From Vogesella mureinivorans (GTDB taxonomy: Bacteria > Pseudomonadota > Gammaproteobacteria > Burkholderiales > Chromobacteriaceae): a stretch of DNA of 64,000 nucleotides. The position numbers were made by a program, and so were the translations under genes. The stretch lies in assembly GCF_007644035.1 (NCBI RefSeq), contig NZ_VMTV02000471.1:175204-239203 (forward strand). Direction: 5' to 3'. The notes below the pieces were generated by a model, which was not told where the DNA came from, did not search any database, and saw only the letters and a list, made by a program, of their open reading frames with translations. Each line of letters opens with the position of its first letter. The stretch's first letter is position 1. Shown in pieces: positions 21,645 to 27,965 of this stretch.

Positions 21645-21887
21645 TTAGCGGCCGCGAATCATGCCAAGAACGGTCTTGGCACCTTTGATGGCGATGTAGA
21701 CACTGGCCAGCAGGCCTGCGATGGACAGCACTGCAGTGATGGTGGTGCTGAAATCCACCGCGTTGGTCAGGGACGACAGGTCCGGTGCAGTGCTACCGCC
21801 ACCGGCAGCCTGGGCAACGGGAGCGAAAACGGCAGCCGCAGCTACCACGATGGCCAGCTTGGCCTTGGTGAAGAATTGCTTACGCAT
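21645..21887 (-). CDS. Major coat protein pVIII-like
   Basis: An 80-residue precursor with a basic start and signal peptide ending APVAQA (cleavage after residue 27), giving a mature protein of about 53 residues. The mature part has a short polar N-terminus (AGGGSTAPDLSS), one membrane helix (about 45-70) and a basic C-terminus (KGAKTVLGMIRGR), which would contact the packaged DNA. This is the layout of the major coat protein of filamentous phages. It lies in the expected place between the replication genes and pIII. Confidence 0.88.
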   Translation of the reverse strand: MRKQFFTKAKLAIVVAAAAVFAPVAQAAGGGSTAPDLSSLTNAVDFSTTITAVLSIAGLLASVYIAIKGAKTVLGMIRGR

Positions 21888-21936
21888 AAGTACAGTCCTT
21901 GAGTTGAATGCCGGAAAACGCCGGCGCGTTGACGCA

Positions 21937-22200
21937 TCAGCCTCGGCGAATCATGCCGAGTACCAATCCGATTCCATGCGAAACGAAATACAGCCCAACC
22001 ACTGTCGAAAAAGCGAGCGCCCAAATTGCTGACGCGTAGCCGTAATCGAAGGGAGCTGTTGCCGCCTCAAAATTGTTCTGTTGTGATGGGTCGATTACAT
22101 ACGCCTGCACTACCTTGCTGGTTTCACCAGCTGGGCAAGGGGCGCGATTGGGCTTGCCCTGCGTGCAAATGACCACGCTGACTGTTTGGCCAAGTGACAT
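21937..22200 (-). CDS. Phage membrane protein with pVIII-like C-terminus
   Basis: An 87-residue protein starting MSLGQTVSVVICTQGKPN at 22200, with two cysteines (residues 12 and 22) in a polar N-terminal half and one membrane helix (about 58-80) that ends LVLGMIRRG, almost the same end as the major coat protein (TVLGMIRGR). It has no signal peptide. The shared ending may mean a common ancestor or a shared DNA-contact role. It lies 2 bases after the replication gene. Inoviruses of Neisseria-like hosts carry a similar small gene here; its function is unknown to me. Confidence 0.7.
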   Translation of the reverse strand: MSLGQTVSVVICTQGKPNRAPCPAGETSKVVQAYVIDPSQQNNFEAATAPFDYGYASAIWALAFSTVVGLYFVSHGIGLVLGMIRRG

Positions 22201-22202
22201 GG

Positions 22203-24068
22203 CTAACCGCTCTGAAAAACTGGGTTCGAGACACGCCATTGAGCCTGGTGGTATTCACCGAGTCCTAGCTCTGGCTGGCGAGACATCTCTAAATCGGTGC
22301 TGGGGTCGGTCTCTGGCTCCAAGGCTAGGACTGAGCTTGAAATTACTAATGTTCTAGCTGTCGAATGGCTGGCGATTCCGCCAGCCGCGTGAGCGGTACA
22401 GTTATTGACACGAGTCCAAGGCTCGCTACGCTCGCTTTTGGGCGCAAATTCAACGCTCCACTCATAGATACGAGTCCGTACAAATAGACCATCACCAATA
22501 TCCACCAAGCCGAGAATGCGAATGCCCTTTTCTTCGCCATAGCGATTCACAAGGCTAGTTTCACGACTAAGTCTGAAAGGCAAATCGGCAAGTCTCAGCC
22601 CAGTACCGCCAAGAATTCGGACAAATTCAGCCCAGTCTCCCGCATCAGCAGCCATTGCCGCTCGCATGATGATGTCGCTATCTATGACAATCCCAGGGAT
22701 GGAAAAAAGGCGGCGGCATTCACGCCAGTACGTTGCGGGTGCAACTCCGATCTGCTGAAACTGGCGGTGCCCCCAGCACCATGCCCAGGCCAAAACACGC
22801 TCTGCCCCGATAGGAGTTTCAACATCATCAAAATTTTTACCAATGGGCTCCCCGTTACTTTTGAATCCATCGATGTTTTTGCAGACATACTTGATGATGT
22901 ATCCGGCAGCTGTACCACGCGACCAATCAATCTCCTTGCACTTGAATCGCGGGGTAATGTCATTGCCCAGCTCAGCCTTATCTTCACGAGTGGCATAGTC
23001 GGCAAAAACGTCAACCATCTCGGCCGATTGAGCATCCGAAACAAACAGTAGAAGGTGCCAGTGTGGCGTACCATCGTGATGTGGCTCAGCAACCCGAAAA
23101 CCGTAGGGAGCAATTCCACGGCGGTGCAGTTCGGCACGAATACGGGCAAAAACACCAGAAAGGTACTGCTGCGCCTGACGGGGAGTGGCACCACAGTATT
23201 TTTCGTTAGCTACAACCTTGCGCTTGCCAAGCTTTCGGAAGGCATGAAAACGAGAAGGACAGGTAATAGTGAGAAATAGGCCTGCATGGCCAAGAGTACG
23301 GGCGATAGTCTCAAAACCCGCAATACGGGTCATCAACTCTGCTCGACGAATATCAGGGTTAGATACCGACAGGTCGGCTAGTTCGGCCAGGGTGTACTGC
23401 TGCCCCAACTCGTTAAAAGCCAATAAGCCCTCCAGGAGCGCACGATTACGGCAGCGCTGTCCCCTGAAGCGAGCCAGGGTCTCATCCGACACATAGAGTC
23501 CAGCCTTCTGGTTAACGAGACCAGAACGAATAGCTTCGGTCTCAACCTTACGCGTGATTCCCTTACGGAAAACCTTGCGCCAAAAGGTTTCATCAATGAG
23601 CCGAGCAAAGATCGACTCAGCCGTTACGCCCTTCACACCAAGCTTGGGCAGGCGCGTACTACCATCAGGAATATCATCACTCCCGTGTAAGTACACATCG
23701 CGTTCAACCAGGTAACTGCGTAGGAGTTCCAGCAATTCACCGAAGCTTTTTCCCTTGTGTATCCGCTGGAAAAGCTGCACATAGTCGGCAGTCTCCTTAG
23801 CTTCTTCACAAAGATCTTTGTCGGTAGCATTCAGGTTCAAGCGACCAGCAATATCACTAAAGTGGTCACGGCAGTCTTGAACATGCAGGTTTGCAGCACG
23901 ACGGGCATCCCCGTCGTACTTGAACCCGTTTGAAAAGAGAATCTTGTTGTGCTGACGTCGAATACCCTTTGCAAGCGCAGCAGGGATGCGGCGAAGCCAG
24001 TGACTGACCCGCTCGCGGTCTTGCTTCAGGCAAGCGCGGCGGTATTCGAGCGACAGCGGAGTCAGCAT
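22203..24068 (-). CDS. Rolling-circle replication endonuclease (HUH, GPA-like)
   Basis: Initiates phage rolling-circle replication by nicking the double-stranded form at the origin. The 621-residue protein contains the HUH metal site as HWH at residues 336-338 (GTPHWHLLLF) and a two-tyrosine motif YIIKY (Tyr390 and Tyr394), as in the phage gene A (PF05840) superfamily; the two tyrosines suggest the flip-flop mechanism. The long N-terminal half precedes the catalytic core. It lies 2 bases after the ssDNA-binding protein gene and 2 bases before a small membrane protein gene, so all belong to one operon. It is the longest gene of the phage module. Confidence 0.9.
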   Translation of the reverse strand: MLTPLSLEYRRACLKQDRERVSHWLRRIPAALAKGIRRQHNKILFSNGFKYDGDARRAANLHVQDCRDHFSDIAGRLNLNATDKDLCEEAKETADYVQLFQRIHKGKSFGELLELLRSYLVERDVYLHGSDDIPDGSTRLPKLGVKGVTAESIFARLIDETFWRKVFRKGITRKVETEAIRSGLVNQKAGLYVSDETLARFRGQRCRNRALLEGLLAFNELGQQYTLAELADLSVSNPDIRRAELMTRIAGFETIARTLGHAGLFLTITCPSRFHAFRKLGKRKVVANEKYCGATPRQAQQYLSGVFARIRAELHRRGIAPYGFRVAEPHHDGTPHWHLLLFVSDAQSAEMVDVFADYATREDKAELGNDITPRFKCKEIDWSRGTAAGYIIKYVCKNIDGFKSNGEPIGKNFDDVETPIGAERVLAWAWCWGHRQFQQIGVAPATYWRECRRLFSIPGIVIDSDIIMRAAMAADAGDWAEFVRILGGTGLRLADLPFRLSRETSLVNRYGEEKGIRILGLVDIGDGLFVRTRIYEWSVEFAPKSERSEPWTRVNNCTAHAAGGIASHSTARTLVISSSVLALEPETDPSTDLEMSRQPELGLGEYHQAQWRVSNPVFQSG

Positions 24069-24070
24069 GA

Positions 24071-24391
24071 TCAGTCCTCAATGGCAACGTAACTGTTGAC
24101 CACGGGACGACGAGTGAAGCGTTCGCCGGTATCCTTGTCGGTATAAACGAACGATTTGCCACGGTAGCCACCGCAGATGACCTGCACTTCGATGGTTTCA
24201 CCGACCTGACCAAGACGCTTGCGGCTACGAATTTCAACAGCAGCAGGCTGGCTGTACTGGTCAGGAGCCGGCAGAGTGACTTCCGTGTAGACGGTGTCGT
24301 CTGCTTTGCGTACGGAGTTGACACGGCCTGCTAGGAGGGCTTGGTTCTGGCGAATGTGGTTCTTGGATTGTTCAGTTGTGGGGGATGTCAT
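24071..24391 (-). CDS. Phage single-stranded DNA-binding protein (pV-like)
   Basis: A 106-residue protein, first gene of the minus-strand phage operon. It would coat the phage single strand before packaging. It has a small beta-rich sequence typical of such proteins (VYTEVTLPAPDQYSQPAAVEI, KRLGQVGETIEVQVICGGYRG) rather than the general OB-fold SSB signature. The ATG at 24391 is chosen because AAGGA lies 7 bases upstream; the frame is open to 24445. Position directly before the replication protein is usual for inoviruses and supports the call; sequence evidence alone is moderate. Confidence 0.75.
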   Translation of the reverse strand: MTSPTTEQSKNHIRQNQALLAGRVNSVRKADDTVYTEVTLPAPDQYSQPAAVEIRSRKRLGQVGETIEVQVICGGYRGKSFVYTDKDTGERFTRRPVVNSYVAIED

Positions 24392-24407
24392 ATGAATTCC
24401 TTGTTGT

Positions 24408-24430
24408 GTTGACAAGTAAACTTTGATAAC
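24408..24430. promoter_or_regulatory. Candidate operator upstream of the phage operon
   Basis: GTTGACAA and TTTGATAAC form an imperfect inverted repeat between the ssDNA-binding gene and the divergent repressor-like gene. A repressor site here would fit the context, but the symmetry is weak. Confidence 0.25.
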
Positions 24431-24480
24431 CTGTGGTCGTGCCATGACGACAACAAAATGTTATTCACATAGGAGCGATC

Positions 24481-25140
24481 GTGTCAAGCACAATCGAAGA
24501 TAGGGTCATATTGATCCTTGATGAGGGGCGAAAACCCCGTGGCTACTGGTCAAGTCTTGAAGAAAAGACAGGGATCAATGCTCAGCGCTGGAGAAAAGTG
24601 GCAAGTAGACTTCAGCGACCGACGTCTGAAATCATTGAGGCGATAGCGAAACTTCATCCGCATTATGCATTTTGGATTTGCACAGGCATCACTGACGCAA
24701 CGAATGGGCACATTGCGCCAATCAATGCCCTAACCTTTCCAGAGCGGCTGTATCGTGAGCAGCATTGGGCAAATGAATACTTCAAACTCTCACTAGAACT
24801 AGCCGATGAGCTGTCCGTAGCAGGGGGCATTGATCTAACAGATGATGAGCTACGGAGTAACGCTTACAGGAGAGTCCAGGTGTTCACCGGCTATCACGGA
24901 AGCGGCTTGGTGAATTTTGGATATGAGATTTCATCCACAGAAAAATACAAAGAGCTGAAAGAAATTCTCAAGAAAAGAACTGCAGAAAAGGCTAATGTTG
25001 ACTTCTTTGGCGATGAGTCACGAGCCGAAATGAATGATTCTCGATATTCAAAGACTGACCTGGTTATAGAAAGCACAGACCCAAGGACTGTGCACCAGAC
25101 TCCTAACGAAGTCTTCTGGCGACCGAAGAATCATGGCTAA
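24481..25140 (+). CDS. Phage repressor-like protein
   Basis: A 219-residue protein transcribed away from the phage operon. The N-terminal part (about 18-60, SLEEKTGINAQRWRKVASRLQRPTSEIIEAIAKL) reads like a helix-turn-helix, which together with the divergent position suggests the lysogeny regulator. The C-terminal half has no family that I recognise. It starts with GTG at 24481 behind a strong AGGAG. A very long hairpin lies just after its stop codon. The gene is AT-richer than the core genome. Confidence 0.65.
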   Translation: MSSTIEDRVILILDEGRKPRGYWSSLEEKTGINAQRWRKVASRLQRPTSEIIEAIAKLHPHYAFWICTGITDATNGHIAPINALTFPERLYREQHWANEYFKLSLELADELSVAGGIDLTDDELRSNAYRRVQVFTGYHGSGLVNFGYEISSTEKYKELKEILKKRTAEKANVDFFGDESRAEMNDSRYSKTDLVIESTDPRTVHQTPNEVFWRPKNHG

Positions 25141-25144
25141 ATAC

Positions 25145-25209
25145 AAATCAGGGTGTTGTCTCTTGTCCTCGCGCAAATGCGCTGCGGGCAAGAGACAACA
25201 CCCTGATTT
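25145..25209. repeat. Perfect 21-bp-arm hairpin after the repressor gene
   Basis: Arms at 25145-25165 and 25189-25209 are perfect reverse complements (core CAGGGTGTTGTCTCTTG). The 23-base loop contains a smaller stem GCGC-AAAT-GCGC. A TTTTGTT tail on the plus strand would allow termination, but the arm length is exceptional; filamentous phages use a hairpin of this kind as packaging signal. Confidence 0.85.
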
Positions 25210-25363
25210 TGTTAAATCCCTTCAAAACCTGCACCAAGCATGAAGTCATAAGTTTCAATTCCAATATCGACTCTTGACACATCCTATCGCTTCCTGCGAA
25301 ATTATACCCTCCCACTTTTTATCAAAACATCATGACTTCATGATGCCATCCGAGGGATATATA

Positions 25364-25627
25364 ATGCGATACATCGGAATGAATGAAACCTGCCTGAGTG
25401 CTGCAGAAATAGCTGAACGCTTTAAAGAAATAAGTGGAATTGAACTACATCCCACAAATGTTGGGAACGCAGCAAAAAAACTGGGGCTGGATTATATCGA
25501 AGTTGAAGTCGAGCCAGCACCTGGACAGACCTGGTCCAAACCTCAGAAAAGATACTCAGAGCTGGATATACCTGCCATTTTTGTTGAGCTAAGAGAGCTA
25601 GCCAACAACAGAGCCAAGTACTTGTAG
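25364..25627 (+). CDS. Small unknown protein, possible winged-helix
   Basis: An 87-residue protein from ATG 25364, which has GAGGGA 6 bases upstream; the frame is open to 25274. The N-terminal part (CLSAAEIAERFKEISGIELHPTNVGNAAKKLGL) has the rhythm of a winged helix-turn-helix, and the C-terminal part is helical. It may be a phage-linked regulator, but no family is recognised. It lies alone between two structured stretches, the long hairpin upstream and the palindrome region downstream. Confidence 0.5.
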   Translation: MRYIGMNETCLSAAEIAERFKEISGIELHPTNVGNAAKKLGLDYIEVEVEPAPGQTWSKPQKRYSELDIPAIFVELRELANNRAKYL

Positions 25628-25673
25628 ACATCAAGACCTGCGACACCTCTGACAAGGTACAGCATCCCATCTG

Positions 25674-25760
25674 ATGCCCTCCACCTTGTCAGAAAATTTC
25701 GCCGGCGAAATTTTTGAGAATGAGTCTTACTATTCACTGTCGACACATCACACATCATGA
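25674..25760 (+). CDS. Possible 28-residue peptide containing the palindrome-encoded NFAGEI
   Basis: An open frame from ATG 25674 to TGA 25760 (MPSTLSENFAGEIFENES...). The palindrome at 25693 encodes NFAGEI, and the next gene (25799) has the same NFAGEI near its N-terminus from the second palindrome. The parallel placement is the only argument that this is a gene; there is no clear ribosome binding site. It could equally be a remnant or chance frame around a DNA site. Confidence 0.25.
   Translation: MPSTLSENFAGEIFENESYYSLSTHHTS
25693..25714. repeat. Perfect 22-bp palindrome, copy 1
   Basis: Centre CGCCGGCG flanked by A/T runs, with 11-bp perfect half-sites (core TTTCGCCGGCGAAA). The second copy is 123 bases downstream. 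A perfect dyad of this length used twice suggests a protein-binding site. Confidence 0.85.
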
Positions 25761-25798
25761 CGTAGGCTTAAGTCTCTATCAAGACAACGGATGTGATC

Positions 25799-26113
25799 AT
25801 GAGTGAGGACACAAAAAATTTCGCCGGCGAAATTTCTGCTAGCTGGACAGCGGAACAAGGCGTGGCATTCGAGTGTGCCCGTGATTACATCTCCTACCTG
25901 ATTGCGATACAGAGCAAACTGCTGGCACGGGAGAGAGCCAAGCCGGCACCAGATGCAGATACGATTACCCGCTTGCAACAAGAGCAAGCCAGACTTTCTG
26001 ATGAACGCAGAGACCTGAAAGTACAAGACAGCATCGCTATCGACCGTATTCGCAAGGAATACGGTGCAAGACTTAGAGCCTGGCATCAGCAGCAGGCTGA
26101 GCAGAACAGCTAA
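25799..26113 (+). CDS. Small helical protein of unknown function
   Basis: A 104-residue protein beginning MSEDTKNFAGEISASW. Residues about 14-95 are helical and coiled-coil-like, with many charged residues (LLARERAKPAPDADTITRLQQEQARLSDERRDL). I recognise no family. The second 20-bp palindrome lies within codons 6-12, so binding there could block its expression; autoregulation is a guess. A GTG 6 bases upstream is an alternative start. Three hairpins follow directly after its stop codon. Confidence 0.55.
   Translation: MSEDTKNFAGEISASWTAEQGVAFECARDYISYLIAIQSKLLARERAKPAPDADTITRLQQEQARLSDERRDLKVQDSIAIDRIRKEYGARLRAWHQQQAEQNS
25816..25835. repeat. Perfect 20-bp palindrome, copy 2, inside the start of a gene
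   Basis: AAATTTCGCCGGCGAAATTT, identical in its 20 bases to the centre of copy 1 at 25693-25714. It lies in the first codons of the 104-residue gene. Confidence 0.85.
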
Positions 26114-26117
26114 GACC

Positions 26118-26192
26118 TTGGGGCGCAGCCCCAAACCCCGCCACGGCCGCGTGGACCTCGGGGAGCAGGGGGTAAACCTCCCTACTCCCCGA
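26118..26192. repeat. Three consecutive stem-loops after the small helical gene
   Basis: TTGGGG/CCCCAA (26118-26134), CCACG/CGTGG (26141-26154) and TCGGGGAG/CTCCCCGA (26158-26192, with a further inner stem). They lie directly behind the stop at 26113. Such a row could be a replication origin, packaging or transfer site, or terminators; nothing in the sequence decides. Confidence 0.6.
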
Positions 26193-26807
26193 CGTTAGCC
26201 TATTTCCGCTACGAGTGCGTCAAGGGTTCGCTACGCCCGCGCCTGCACCATCAGTACCAGGAACAACCAAGCGTACTGCTGCGCGGCCCTTGACCCCCTC
26301 TCCGCTTGATATGCCTACTGCCGAGCGACCAAAGCAAAAAGCCCACGGTTTCGTGGGCTTTTGCATGGGGTGGTACACGATAGCGCGGCTCTGATTGCCG
26401 AGTTATGGGACGTACCCACTGTCAGTGTAATAGGAATATGCAGCTCTTATCAAGACGTGATGTTGGCTAGTCCAAGAAGCCAACCCACACCGCATACGAA
26501 ATCATTCAATACGCATAACCTCGCAAATTTGTAACCTTTTTGCATGCACGATGGAACTCGATAGCGAGGCACCGGATACAGAGCTATGGGGTGTACTGAT
26601 GCTTCTCTCGCCAGGATGCGACTCTTGCGCATGGCGGTCGAGCATTAGGTCCACGTGCGATGTAAGCATGCCTTCTTCATGCGGTCCAGTGCCGCACCTA
26701 GCATCTTCATCAAAGTGCCTTCCTTGTGCTTTTAAATCATGCGATAATAAAACTAGTCCAAAACATGACTATAAAAAACGTAATTAAATCAATTGGTTGA
26801 GGTAATC
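26193..26807. other. Gene-poor stretch before the IetAS-like operon
   Basis: About 615 bases without a convincing gene. It holds the terminator at 26334-26364. Short frames on both strands, such as those at 26551 and 26450, lack family resemblance and ribosome sites. Composition shifts from GC-rich (to about 26400) to AT-rich (towards 26800), consistent with a junction between two parts of the island. Confidence 0.4.
26334..26364. terminator. Rho-independent terminator, bidirectional
   Basis: GCAAAAAGCCCACG, loop GTTT, CGTGGGCTTTTGC. The A and T tracts within the arms allow function on either strand. Confidence 0.75.
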
Positions 26808-27965
26808 ATGGGCGAAATCACAGGTTTGAAGGCTGACTTAGTCCAAATTGTTCGGCTCGCACTGGCAGAGCAAACGGAAGACGTACGCCTTTTCGCCGCA
26901 AGACTTGTTCGTAAGTACCGAGGAACAGAGCCGGAACTCGCCGAGCAAGTTGATCTGTACTTGCGCTCAAAGCCGCAGAGAGCTGGCGCGCCACTACGCA
27001 AGGCAATTGCACCATCGCAGCAAAACGAAGTACTCCCCGTGGACGATGAGTCACGACTGTCACTACTAAAAGTTTTCAAAGACCCTTCTGATCGCGAAGC
27101 TCCGCTTCTATCTGCGGACCTTGAAGAGTCACTTGGACAGCTAATTCTTGAACGAAAGCAGGCATCTCGCCTTGCTTCATTGGGCCTCACCCCAACACGT
27201 TCAGCCATCTTTGTCGGCCAACCTGGTGTTGGCAAAACCCTAACTGCACGTTGGCTTGCAGCTCAACTAGGCGTGCCACTGTATGTACTTGATCTAACTG
27301 CAGTGATGAGCAGCTTACTGGGGCGCAGCGGTAGTAACTTGCGTACAGCTCTCGATTTTGCCAAACGCAGCCCATGCGTCTTACTGCTAGACGAAATAGA
27401 CGCGATTGCTAAACGCCGCAGTGATGATGCAGATGTTGGTGAACTCAAACGCTTAGTTACTGTGATATTGCAGGAAGTTGATGAATGGCCAGCTACTGGT
27501 TTACTTTTAGCTGCAACCAACCACCCTGAGTTGATCGACCCCGCACTTTGGAGGCGCTTTGACTTAGTCGTTGATTTTAAGCTTCCTGAACCAACCTCAA
27601 TCAAAGAAGCTATTAAAAGGTTCTTGGGACCCGATTTCGCACTATTTGGACGTTGGATGGAGATTCTGGTATTCGCGTTTCAAGGGCATTCATTCAGCGA
27701 CATTGAGCGTGAGATACAGCGGTTCAGACGTGCATTGGCATTAGGAACAGCTTCTGACGAAAACCTGATTGAAGAATTTATAAAAGCACGCGCCCTATCA
27801 CTAGAACGTCAAGGCCGCATTGATATGGCGGTACTACTCGCAAAACAAACGCGGCTATCTCAACACAGCATCTCGGAGATTACTGGAGTAAGCCGAGACA
27901 CCATTCGCAAGTACACAACCGATGGGAAGTCGGCTGTTTCCCAGAAACGGAGGCGTGAAGCATGA
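26808..27965 (+). CDS. AAA ATPase of an IetAS-like defence pair
   Basis: A 385-residue cytoplasmic AAA+ ATPase: Walker A GQPGVGKT at residues 137-144, Walker B LLLDEID at 191-197, sensor-1 AATNHPE near 237, and arginines WRRF at 248-249. The N-terminal ~120 residues are helical and charged; the C-terminus has a helix-turn-helix-like stretch (QHSISEITGVSRDTIRKY). The start at 26808 has GAGGT 6 bases upstream. It overlaps the subtilase gene by 4 bases. AAA ATPase followed by an S8 protease is the make-up of IetAS, first described as a plasmid-exclusion pair and later shown to protect against phage; I assign it by architecture, not by sequence comparison. Confidence 0.8.
   Translation: MGEITGLKADLVQIVRLALAEQTEDVRLFAARLVRKYRGTEPELAEQVDLYLRSKPQRAGAPLRKAIAPSQQNEVLPVDDESRLSLLKVFKDPSDREAPLLSADLEESLGQLILERKQASRLASLGLTPTRSAIFVGQPGVGKTLTARWLAAQLGVPLYVLDLTAVMSSLLGRSGSNLRTALDFAKRSPCVLLLDEIDAIAKRRSDDADVGELKRLVTVILQEVDEWPATGLLLAATNHPELIDPALWRRFDLVVDFKLPEPTSIKEAIKRFLGPDFALFGRWMEILVFAFQGHSFSDIEREIQRFRRALALGTASDENLIEEFIKARALSLERQGRIDMAVLLAKQTRLSQHSISEITGVSRDTIRKYTTDGKSAVSQKRRREA

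Noticed and set aside
25274-25363. Longer version of the 87-residue island protein from 25274
   Set aside because: The extra residues have no recognisable pattern, and the ribosome site GAGGGA lies before the ATG at 25364.
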